Shown here piece by piece: positions 34,004-44,300 of a stretch of 64,000 nt of DNA. The notes under the pieces are model-generated. The model searched no databases, was not told where the DNA came from, and saw nothing but the letters and a program-made list of their open reading frames with translations. Position 1 is the stretch's first letter. Each line of letters starts with the position of its first letter. Both the position numbers and the translations under genes were made by a program. The DNA comes from Flavobacteriales bacterium UBA6057 (GTDB lineage Bacteria; Bacteroidota; Bacteroidia; Flavobacteriales_G; Salibacteraceae), in NCBI GenBank assembly GCA_002428995.1, contig DIYJ01000014.1, positions 70,467 to 134,466 of the forward strand. Direction: 5' to 3'.

Positions 34004-34114
34004 CTATTCGATCATCAATCGTTCGGAGTGTTCCTGTCCAGCTTCGTCCACCATGTTGATGATGTACGTTCCGGCAGCGCTTTTCGGCTTCCGCGTAGGA
34101 TGAAAGTGTAGAAC
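34004..34114 (-). pseudogene. Relic of a T9SS sorting domain (C-terminal end only)
   Basis: On the minus strand a 36-codon frame bounded by stops (34115-34117 upstream, 34004-34006 downstream) ends in SAAGTYIINMVDEAGQ and EHSERLMIE. This is the typical last part of a T9SS type A domain (a G-T-Y strand, then the final strand). No start codon or body is left upstream. I read it as the remnant of a degraded secreted-protein gene between nrdA and the LytTR regulator. Confidence 0.5.
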
Positions 34115-34196
34115 CTATACAGTATCAGGTGATGAACAGACTCACTTTTAAAGCGAGCGTATTAGAATATTCGCCCAGCATAGATCTCACGGCCGG

Positions 34197-34937
34197 TCAC
34201 TTCAGTAATTGCTTGCGAAAATGGCTCCTCCTGCGGGCGGCTACGGGCAACTGTTTTTGGTTACTCATGAGCACGGTATCGGAGGTATTGTCAAACTTCT
34301 TGATATGCTTGAGGTTGACCAGGTGCGAGCGATGGATGCGCACAAAACCATTCTCTGATAGCAACTCATCGTAATACGTCAGGGGCTTCGTACACAGGTG
34401 TGTTCGTCCATCTGCCAAAAAGAAGAAGGCATAGTTGCCAGACCTTGCCTCAATGCTTATGATGTTCTTGATCTCGAGGGTGATGAACCCTTTTTTGGAC
34501 GCAATGACAAGCCGCTCCAGAGCCTTGTTCCCTTCCACGTTTTTAGCAAGGTGCTCCAATCGTTCATCATTCTCCGTGCGCTCCTCGGTAATCCTTTCCA
34601 GCGCCAGGCCAAGCTCATCCAGTTGTACCGGCTTAAGTATGTAATCCAGTGCGGAATGCTTGATAGCCCGAATGGCATACTGCTCAAAAGCCGTAACAAA
34701 AATGACCTTGAAATCGGGCTTGGGAAAAGCCCTGAGAAGGTCGAAGCCGCTCTTTTCTGACAGTTCCACATCCAGAAAGATGAGCTCAGGTTTAGTGCTC
34801 CTTACCGCTTCAATGCCTTCATCCACAGAAAAGGCAGTACCAACCACCTCTATATCCGGGAAATGATTCAACCTCAGATTCAAAACCTCCTGGGCATCTG
34901 GTTCATCGTCAACAATCAATGCTTTTATCCTGCTCAT
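34197..34937 (-). CDS. LytTR-family response regulator
   Basis: A 246-residue regulator. The receiver domain (residues 1-120) contains the acidic pocket (VDDEPD) and the phosphoacceptor D56 in ELIFLDVELS. The C-terminal LytTR DNA-binding domain (about 140-245) shows the family segments KKGFITLEIKNIISIEARSG and FVRIHRSHLVNLKHIKKF. It overlaps the kinase gene by 4 bp and is the partner of that kinase. Bacteroidota LytTR regulators often control envelope or surface genes; the divergent adhesin operon is a possible target by position only. Confidence 0.92.
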   Translation of the reverse strand: MSRIKALIVDDEPDAQEVLNLRLNHFPDIEVVGTAFSVDEGIEAVRSTKPELIFLDVELSEKSGFDLLRAFPKPDFKVIFVTAFEQYAIRAIKHSALDYILKPVQLDELGLALERITEERTENDERLEHLAKNVEGNKALERLVIASKKGFITLEIKNIISIEARSGNYAFFFLADGRTHLCTKPLTYYDELLSENGFVRIHRSHLVNLKHIKKFDNTSDTVLMSNQKQLPVAARRRSHFRKQLLK

Positions 34938-37915
34938 TGCATGGGTATAATCAAAGTAACCTTGGTACCTGTGCCTGTTTTGGGGTCAAGAGGCTCTACA
35001 CTCACAGAGGCTTCGAAACCTTGCTTCTTAAGAAGGTCAATCCTGCTTGCCACAATGCTCGAACCTACCGATGGGCCTTTTTTATTCGGGTCTATTCCTT
35101 TGCCATTGTCTGTGAGGATCACCCGAAGAGCCGCATCATTTTCAAAGCTCAAGTTAACACGAATCTCTACTGCTTTGTCCCTGTAGGCGTGCTTAACAGA
35201 GTTTTCAATGATCGGCTGGATCAGCAGCGGAGTGACACTTACAAGGTCCAACTCGTCTTCCAATTCCGGGTCCAACGTAATGACGTAAGAGAATCGTTCG
35301 GGGAAGCGCCCCGTCTCAATCTCGAGGTAGTTGCGAATGAAGTCCAGCTCGCGGCTGAGCGGGATGAATTCCAGACGAGAGTTCTCAAGGCCCATTCGCA
35401 GAAGCTTCGCCAGCTGAGAGGTGAATTGCTCGTATTTATCCGTATTCCCAAGCAGAAGGTGTTTCTGAGCTGAGTTCAGCGCATTGTAGATGAAGTGTGG
35501 ATTCATCTGCGACCGCAGCGCCTGCTGTTCTGCGCGCAGCTTTTCGATGATGAGCTGACTCTTCTGCTCTCGCCTTCGCAAGGACACGATATAGGTCAAG
35601 GTGAGCAGCGAGAGCGCCAAAGCGATGATCAATGATCGAAACCACCACGTTTGCCAATAGGGCGTAGCAATGAACAATTCTACGCGTCTGGTCGGCCCCC
35701 AGATGCCCTTTTCCAGACTTGCTTCAAGCTCCAGAACGTATTCTCCGGGAGCAAGATTTGTGTATTGGATGGAGGGATAGCTCGGTAACGCCCAGTTGGT
35801 GTCGAAGCCCAGCAAGCGGCAGCGATACCTGGGCAGGCGAATGCGGTTGTTGATGGCATCAAAGCTCGCATCGATCAGGTTCTGATCATAGTCGAGTGAA
35901 TGCTTCGAGGCGTCCTTAAGCTTGCTGTAGTTCGCCCTGATTTCCGTAAAGAAAGCCTCAGCAAACGGGCCATGCGGACGAAATTCATCCATCGGGGCGG
36001 AGAATATTCCATTAGTCGTGCCTATAAACATCCGTCCTCTCACAATGGCTAGCCTGAAGAGCTGGTAGCTGTAGTAAAAGACCAGATCATGCAGATAGAA
36101 ATGATCGACCTCTACATCATCATCCGAACAGCGCAGCCTGTAGAAGCCTGGAAACCCTGATTTTCCTGAGCGACCCCAAAACTCTCCTTCCCGGAGATGA
36201 AATTCAACGCATTCGTCAATCTTGAGAGGGCTGCCATCTGCCATGCGGAGCAGTTGGGCCTTTTCATCGCGGATCACAAAACAATCATGGTCTGAGCTGA
36301 CCGCCATGGTAACGCCTTTCGAGGAACTAATCTGCGAAATACCGCTGCTCGATTTTTCGCCTTCTGCAAAGGAGATGGTCCGCCATTCAGAAGTTCGCGC
36401 GTTCCAGGTGTAAATGCTTCCATCAGTCGTTCCGACCCAAAAAAGATCACCGTCATAGGCGGTATACTGAAACCCTCTCATCTCCTGAGGACGGTCTTCA
36501 ATGGATAGGACCTTCCCCTTAGACCATCGCATCACTTGCGTTCGAGAACAAATGATTAGCGAGTCTTTGCCAATCGCGTGCACTCCTATCAGTCGATCAC
36601 CGATCCAATCAGGATGACGCAAAGAATGGACAGTCCACTGCTGCTTCTGCCACTTTCCAATGAAATGGAAGCTAGCGATCCAAACGGCATTATCCGAGCT
36701 ATCCAGGCAAGCCTCAGAGACATGTGTTTCCATCTTTGCCCGGTCATAATCCTGCAAAAACTCGTTCGGAAATGCCACGTTCTGAGCAGTGTCAGCGATG
36801 ATGGTGATGCCCACCGTATTGTTCACAAGCAGCAACCTGTCGCCATCACTCTGCATGGTGTTTACCTGATTGCTCTTCAGCTGACCCAACGCTTTGGAGA
36901 AATGCTGGATTTCGGTGCTCGGCAGATAGTAAAACACCTGTTGACTGGACTTGATCCATAGCCCTCCATTCTCATCCTCGGCAGTGACTGCCGAAGCCGT
37001 TTTTCCCAGCAAATGCTCAGTGCTGTCTAACCTTCCATCAATGCAACGATGAATGCCCTGATCCACGGTCCCAATCCAAAGAATACCGCGCGAATCTTCA
37101 AAAAGCTTAATCACATGATGGTCGAATTTTTTCTTCTGCAACACTTCATCATTCCGTCCTCTCAGGATGGTGCGTCCACCCGTTGACAAGGTCCAACGTC
37201 CATCCCCATGATCTACGAGACAAGATTCATAAGGATCCTTGATGTCATACGTCTCCGCCAGCCACTTCAGTTCTCCTGTTTGTTCCAGGTAATAAACATT
37301 AAGCAGTGTGTCTCTAGGACCGCTATCTGTCTGGAAATGAAAAAGCTTACCATCTGCCAGCCGCATAATCACATACCCATAAACCTCAGCTGTTCCTGGA
37401 AACTTATGCTCCACCTCTCCTTTATTGGAAACCTTCACGTAACCATGTCGCTTGAGTCCCATATAGAGCGTGCTGTCGCGCATCATGTATACATCTGTGA
37501 TGGGATACTGCCAGAAATCGCTCAGTCGATCTGAATAGCGATAGGGCTGCAAGGTGTCACCTGCTAACCGACTCAAACCACCTTTTATGGCTCGTGTCCA
37601 AAGGCAGCCGGAAAAATCCCTGTACAAGGCCTCAAAAGATTCCAGTGTAGTGACCGTCTTTGAGTCGCGATTAGACACGCGCTGAACACCCATTGGACCT
37701 GCGGTATAAACAACACCCGAAGTATCGACATCAATATCATAAACGGTCTGGTAGCGATCATGCTTGCTGAGAAGAAGCATCTCCGAATCCATGATCGCAG
37801 TACTTCCCGGCTGAGCATGCACACTGCTTAGAACTACGGCTAGCAAAAGAGCAAGAATGCCGCTTAGAGGATAATTACGTCTGAGCACCTGCTCCCATTT
37901 CCTGGAATCGGACAT
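34934..37915 (-). CDS. Propeller-type sensor histidine kinase (LytS-like)
   Basis: A 993-residue membrane kinase. A signal or membrane segment (LSGILALLLAVVLSSVHAQ) is followed by a periplasmic two-component propeller region of about 650 residues, then a Y_Y_Y domain (YTNLAPGEYVLELEASLEKG), one membrane helix (FRSLIIALALSLLTLTYIV) and the kinase core. The phosphoacceptor His is in QMNPHFIYNALNS. The ATP-binding N-box is IIENSVKHA, and G-box residues are in DNGKGI. Start 37915 (MSDSRKWEQ) is preferred over 37984 because the 23 extra residues are not membrane-like. Its 3' end overlaps the regulator start by 4 bp (34934-34937). Confidence 0.9.
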   Translation of the reverse strand: MSDSRKWEQVLRRNYPLSGILALLLAVVLSSVHAQPGSTAIMDSEMLLLSKHDRYQTVYDIDVDTSGVVYTAGPMGVQRVSNRDSKTVTTLESFEALYRDFSGCLWTRAIKGGLSRLAGDTLQPYRYSDRLSDFWQYPITDVYMMRDSTLYMGLKRHGYVKVSNKGEVEHKFPGTAEVYGYVIMRLADGKLFHFQTDSGPRDTLLNVYYLEQTGELKWLAETYDIKDPYESCLVDHGDGRWTLSTGGRTILRGRNDEVLQKKKFDHHVIKLFEDSRGILWIGTVDQGIHRCIDGRLDSTEHLLGKTASAVTAEDENGGLWIKSSQQVFYYLPSTEIQHFSKALGQLKSNQVNTMQSDGDRLLLVNNTVGITIIADTAQNVAFPNEFLQDYDRAKMETHVSEACLDSSDNAVWIASFHFIGKWQKQQWTVHSLRHPDWIGDRLIGVHAIGKDSLIICSRTQVMRWSKGKVLSIEDRPQEMRGFQYTAYDGDLFWVGTTDGSIYTWNARTSEWRTISFAEGEKSSSGISQISSSKGVTMAVSSDHDCFVIRDEKAQLLRMADGSPLKIDECVEFHLREGEFWGRSGKSGFPGFYRLRCSDDDVEVDHFYLHDLVFYYSYQLFRLAIVRGRMFIGTTNGIFSAPMDEFRPHGPFAEAFFTEIRANYSKLKDASKHSLDYDQNLIDASFDAINNRIRLPRYRCRLLGFDTNWALPSYPSIQYTNLAPGEYVLELEASLEKGIWGPTRRVELFIATPYWQTWWFRSLIIALALSLLTLTYIVSLRRREQKSQLIIEKLRAEQQALRSQMNPHFIYNALNSAQKHLLLGNTDKYEQFTSQLAKLLRMGLENSRLEFIPLSRELDFIRNYLEIETGRFPERFSYVITLDPELEDELDLVSVTPLLIQPIIENSVKHAYRDKAVEIRVNLSFENDAALRVILTDNGKGIDPNKKGPSVGSSIVASRIDLLKKQGFEASVSVEPLDPKTGTGTKVTLIIPMQ

Positions 37916-38330
37916 ACAAATTACAGACGAACACTGCTGAACGTATCGCAAGGGCTTGGATAGAATAATAAGCACGTGCTGCATGAACCCAGAGACGCAT
38001 TCCTGAAAGGGAAGAATGCTCTAAAGTGGGCATGAATAAAATGAAAAAAATGGTGCCTCACCAGTTTCATTTATCCAGTGGTAAAAGACTTAACCTTACT
38101 CACGTCAGAAAGTAAAACAAGCGTTCATTATCTTTCTGAAATGAAGTGGAAAGCAGCGCCCTGCGCTTCATCCGAACACGGGTAAGGAACCAAGAATTCC
38201 AACAACGATGGCGGAGGAGCAGATCAAATCAAATTCACCTTTGTTGCTTAATTACAGAAGGTTATCAACAATCCAACTACTTTTGTGAATAACCTTTAAC
38301 CCCTCCCTGAGGCTACCAAGACCCTACTGC
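37916..38330. other. Divergent region between the LytS kinase and the giant adhesin operon
   Basis: 415 bp without a gene. It carries a plus-strand -7 element (38278-38285) and a GGTTAT/ATAACC inverted pair around it (38261-38266 and 38289-38294). No hairpin terminator or tRNA is seen. As the shared control region of the kinase/regulator pair and the adhesin operon it is the place to look for a LytTR site. Confidence 0.5.
38278..38285 (+). promoter_or_regulatory. Candidate -7 element of the adhesin operon
   Basis: TACTTTTG matches TAnnTTTG and would start a leader of about 40 nt before the TTG start at 38331. A TTTG at 38240-38243 is too far upstream (34 bp gap) to be the -33 box. The inverted repeat GGTTAT/ATAACC flanks it. 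Confidence 0.4.
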
Positions 38331-41300
38331 TTGAATTTGCTGCGCTTATCATACAAGGCTGAGAAGCTTTTATTGCTCGTGGCTTTTGTGTTGCTGTCGC
38401 ATGTCAGCAAAAGTCAGGTATGGGGTTCTTCTTCAGGCGTTCCGGCAGGACTGGCGCAGCATACAGCAGTTGTTGGAGCCAATGGTTTGGTGTACGTTTT
38501 TGGAGGATGGGATGGGTCGACACTGTCAGACTCGCTCTACATTTTCAATCCATCCACAAACAGCTGGGCCACAGGAGCAAACTATCCTACCTCTTCCCGT
38601 GGACTGACAAGCGCCCTCGGATCAGACGGACTCATCTACGGCTTCAGCGGGTTTGATGGTTCCGTTACCACAAGCTGCCATCGCTACGACCCAGGCGCAG
38701 ACACCTGGACAGCCATTGCCAACATTCCATCCGGAGTTTGGCAAAGCGATGCCGTAGCCTACGGCAATAAGATCTACGTTTCAGGCGGTGAAGGTGCTAC
38801 CGGTAGCCTTCAGATTTATGACATCCCTTCCAACTCATGGTCTTCAGGTGCAAGCCTGCCCGGAAGCGGGACCCATCAACATGAGTCTGTAGCTTTTGGT
38901 GGCAACATCTACCTCGTGGCAGGAGCTGACGGAGGAAGTTACGGCTCCACGAAACTACCTGTATACATCTACGACACGGCTGCCAACAGCTGGTCTACAG
39001 GGGCCAGCATGGACACCGGTCGCTTCCAGCCCGGAGCCGTAGTGAATACAGCGGGTGAGATCTACGTTTTTGGTGGATCATCCAGCGGAATCAACGAAGG
39101 AGGAACCTATTATTCCTCTGTTGAGATCTACGACATTGCCAACGACACATGGTCAATTGGCACACCCATGCCAACGGCTGCCGGGGAAACACAGGCAGTG
39201 CTCGTAGATGGAGAAGTATATGTGATCGGAGGTTACAACGGCTCTAACTACGCCACCACTGTGGCATCCTCTCCCATCGATCCGCAAAACGCGCTGGATT
39301 TTGATGGCACGGACGACCATGTCGAGATTCCGCACAACTCGGCCCTGAATCTCAGTTCAGCCTGGTCCATGGAAGCATGGATACGGCCTGACACGAACAA
39401 CAGTGCCTGGCAGGCCATCATTTCGAAGGGAGTGAGTCCAAGGGCAGCCAGTATCTGGCAATATCAAAACAAGCTTCAGGTTTGGTTTGACCCCATCGGC
39501 CTGGTGATAGAAAGCAGTGCCAGTCTTACCCTTGGAGAATGGGTGCACGTAGCTGCCACCTACAGCAGCAATACGCTAAGACTTTACATCAACGGCCAGC
39601 TCGATAGCTCAACCGTTACAGCCTCAAATCCGGATGTAAACACCTCCAGTTCCATGTATTTTGGGCAACGGGGGGATAACAACCTCTTCTTCAACGGCCG
39701 GCTGGATGAGGTCCGCATCTGGAGCACAGAGCGCACGGCTGCTGAAGTTCAGACCTTCTATCAATGCGAGGTTTCGTCCAGCTTCACAGACCTCATCGCT
39801 TACTACAGTTTCAACAACCCGGATGCCGGTTCGAACGAAACGAACACCAACGACACCGTGCTGGCTGACACCAGTGGAAACGGGCACGATGGAGTGCTCA
39901 GGAATTTCGCCCTTGCTGATAGTTCTTCCAACTGGGTAGACCAGGCCGACAGTATCTCTGGAAACTGCGATCCCAATGCGGATGTAGATCCACCCGTTGT
40001 TTTGCCATTCAGCAGTGTCACGCTTCAGTTGGATGGAACGGGATCTGCGACATTAACAACCGCGGCTGCGGATAGCGCCACCAACGATGCTGGAAGTGGC
40101 ATCAATTCATTGTCGTTGTCGCAGACCATCTTTGGTTGTGGAGACATCGGCACGCAAACCGTCACACTCTACGCAGTAGACAATCTTGGCTACAGCGATT
40201 CCGCTACGTTCAATGTCGTGGTGGTTGATACAGGTACGATCAATGCTACGGCAGTAGTAGACTCCACCCTCGATTGTTTCGGTGATTCGGATGCACAGGT
40301 ATCTGTCAGCGCCACAGGCGGAACGCCTACCTACACTTATCTCTGGAACACCACTGAGACGAATCAGGCTGAGACAGCTCTGGCGGCCGGAACATACTCA
40401 GTAACCGTAACGGATGCCAACGGTTGTACCGATTCCACCTCGATAACAGTCACAGAACCAAGTGCGCTGGCGTTAAGCATGAGTTCTACCCAGGTGATTT
40501 GTTACCAGGATGGTTCGGCTACTGCCAGCGTCTCGGGCGGGACGACCGGCTACACTTATCTATGGAGCAATGGAGCTACAAGCGCATTAAATTTTGGCAT
40601 TGAAGCGGGAACTTATACAGTGACCATCGATGATGCCAACAGCTGTGGAACGTTAACAGATTCTGTCACCGTTACAAACGGCTCCACTGTCCCCATCGTA
40701 TCGATCACCAGCAATACCTCCACTTGCCCGGGTTTGACAACCGGATCACTCACCGCTACAGGCACCAGTGGATTCGGTACTCCTTACACCTTTGCCTGGA
40801 GCAACGCAACCAACGAGATTTCATCCAGCACATCCACCATCTCGGGTCTGGCAGCTGGAACTTACACCATCAGCCTGACGGATAATGCCGGCTGTGGTCC
40901 ATTCCTGGCAAGCGCCACGGTGGCAACGGCTTCCAACCCGGTAGCATCCGCTTCAGAAACGACTGCCATTACCTGCAATGGCGCAATGGACGGTCAAGCC
41001 ACTGCTTCTGCAACAAGCGGAACGACACCTTACACGTATTCGTGGAACACAAGTGAAACCAACGCGCTCGAGACAAACCTGGATGCTGGCACCTACTCGG
41101 TGACCATCACAGATCAGAATGGTTGCACAGACTCCGCTTCCGTCACACTCAGCGAGCCAGCCGTGCTGATAGCTACTGCGATGGTAGATTCCAACGCCTC
41201 CTGCAATGGATTTGCTGACGGGGGCGCTACCGTATCAGAAACGGGCGGCACTTCGGGATATGATTATATCTGGAGCAACGGTGACACCACGGCTGCCGTT

Positions 41301-44300
41301 TCAGGGCTGGCTGCGGGGCCGTACTCCGTGACGGTCACTGATGCCAATGGATGCACGGATTCTGCTTCGGTAACCATCACCGAACCGGATGTGCTTGTGG
41401 CCAGCATCAACCTTGACTCGAACGTTTCCTGTGTTGGGTTCTCGGATGGTGGTGCCACGGCCATGCAAACGGGCGGAACATCCACCTATTCCTACAGCTG
41501 GAGCAACAGCGTTGTTGCGGACCACATCACCGGAGTGGCGATCGGTACTTATTCCGTGACCATTACCGATGCCAATAGCTGTACCGATTCTGCATCTATC
41601 ACCATTGTGGTAGGTGACAACACCTCACCTACAGCCGTGGCCGTTGACACAACCATCTACCTCGATGGGTCGGGAGCCGCCTCCGTGACTTCCGCAGAAA
41701 TCGGATACGGCTCTTCGGATAACTGTAGCATCAACTCGCTGAGTCTGGATGACTCTACTTTCAACTGCAGCGATACCGGTGCAAACACGGTGACACTCAC
41801 GGTCATCGACAACAACGGGAACTCATCCAACACCACAGCCACGGTGACGGTACTGGATACAACCTCGCCATCGGCTGTCGCGATCGATACTACCATTTAC
41901 CTGGACGCCAGTGGTGAGGCTTCTTTGACCGCTGCGCAGATTGGTTACGGCTCTACTGACAACTGTTCGATTGCTTCGCTGAGCATCGGCCAGACGGCCT
42001 TCGATTGCACGAATGTCGGAACCGTCCCCGTCCTGCTCACTGTGCTTGATCCTTCCGGGAATCAGGACACGATGACCTCTACGGTAACCGTTTTGGACAC
42101 GGTCAGTCCTGTTGCCATGGCAAACGACACAACCATCTACCTGGATGGATCGGGAACCATTTCCGTGACAGCTGCCGAGATCGATGACGGGTCTTACGAT
42201 TCCTGTGGCATCGCTTCGCTGAGCCTGGACTCAACCACCTTTGATTGCAGCGAAACGGGAGTGAATGTGGTGACACTGACCGTTACTGACAACAACGGGA
42301 ACGTCAACACGACCACAGCTAATGTGACCGTGGAGGACACCACTGCTCCCGGTGCAATGGCTGCAGATACCACCGTCTACGTGGATGGCTCGGGTAACAT
42401 CTCTGTAACCGCAGCACAAATCGGTTATGCCAGTACAGACAATTGTTCCATTGTTTCGCTCAGCCTCAACGACTCCAACTTCGATTGCTCTGATGCGGGA
42501 TCGATTGTAAACGTGACCTTGACAGTAGTGGATGCTTCCGGGAATTCTTCCACGGATGTTTCAGCAATTACAGTCAATGATTCTACTTCACCATCAGCAG
42601 TAGCAGCGGACACCACGATCTACCTTGATGCCAATGGTGACGTTTCCTTGACGGCCGCTCAGATTGGCTACGCCAGTTCTGACAACTGTTCTGTAGCATC
42701 TATGACGATAGGCCAAACCGACTTCGATTGCTCGGATGTTGGATCGGCTGTAAGCGTGCTATTGACGGTCACTGACCCTTCTGGAAATCAGGATACGGCT
42801 TCTGCTTCCGTAACGGTATTGGATACTGTTTCGCCCACGGTGACCACCAACGATACGACCATCTACCTCAACGGATCGGGAACCATTTCCGTAACGGCTG
42901 CCGAGATCAATGATGGGTCCTACGATTCTTGTGGGATCGCTTCGATGGTACTGGATTCCACCGACTTTAATTGCAGCGAAACAGGTGTAAACGTTGTGAC
43001 GCTCACGGTCACAGACAACAACGGGAATGTCAGCACTGGCACTGCAAACGTTACGGTCCTCGATACGACTGCGCCCGCTGCAATGGCGGTCGACACAACA
43101 CTTTACCTGGACGGAACTGGTGCTGCTTCCGTAACAGCTGCGCAGATTGGTTACGCCAGTTCTGACAACTGCGCCATCGTCTCACTCAGCCTCAACGACT
43201 CAACTTTCGATTGCTCCGATGCAGGATCGATTGTGAATGTGACCTTGACAGTTGTGGATGCTTCTGGGAATTCCGCAACGGATGTTTCAGCGGTAACAGT
43301 AAACGATTCTACTTCTCCGGCTGCCGCAGCAGCAGATACAACCATTTACCTGGACGCCAATGGTGACGCTTCCCTGACGGCCGCTCAGATTGGATACGCC
43401 AGCTCCGACAACTGTTCTGTAGTATCTATGACGATCAGCCAAACTGACTTCGATTGTTCGGATGTTGGATCGGCTGTGAGTGTACTATTGACGGTCACTG
43501 ACCCTTCAGGAAATCAGGATACGGCTTCTGCTTCCGTAACGGTATTGGATACTATTTCACCCACGGTGATCACCAACGATACGACCATCTATCTTAACGG
43601 ATCGGGAACCATTTCCGTGACGGCTGCCGAGATCAATGATGGGTCCTACGATTCTTGCGGGATCGCTTCGATGGTATTGGACTCCACCGACTTCGATTGC
43701 AGTGAAACCGGGGTAAATGTTGTGACGCTCACGGTCACGGACAACAACGGGAATGTGAGCACAGGAACCGCGAACGTCACGGTCCTCGATACGACTGCGC
43801 CCGCTGCAATGGCGGCTGACACAACGCTTTACCTCGATGCCAATGGCGATGCTTCTGTGACGGCTGCACAGATTGGATATGCAAGTTCGGATAACTGCGC
43901 CATCGTCTCACTCAGCCTCAACGACTCCACTTTCGATTGCTCCGATGCGGGATCGATTGTGAATGTTACGCTAACAGTTGTAGATGCTTCTGGCAACTCA
44001 TCTACAGATGTTTCAGCGGTAACAGTAAACGATTCTACTTCTCCGGCTGCCGTAGCTGCAGATACAACCATTTACCTTGACGCAAATGGTGAGGCTTCTT
44101 TGACAGCTGCACAGATTGGATATGCCAGCTCCGACAACTGCTCCATCGTTTCACTCAGCCTCAACGATTCCACATTCGATTGTTCCGATGCAGGGTCTAC
44201 GCTAAGTATCCTGCTGACGGTCGCTGACCCGTCCGGAAACCAGGACACCGCTTCAGCTTCAGTAACGGTATTAGACACTGTTTCTCCGACCGTCATTACC

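Noticed and set aside
38262..38292. DnaA-box-like 9-mers (TTATCAACA at 38262-38270 and TGTGAATAA at 38284-38292), hence a possible origin
   Set aside because: Only one is a good match, there is no cluster, no adjacent dnaA or dnaN, and the sites overlap the promoter of the adhesin operon.
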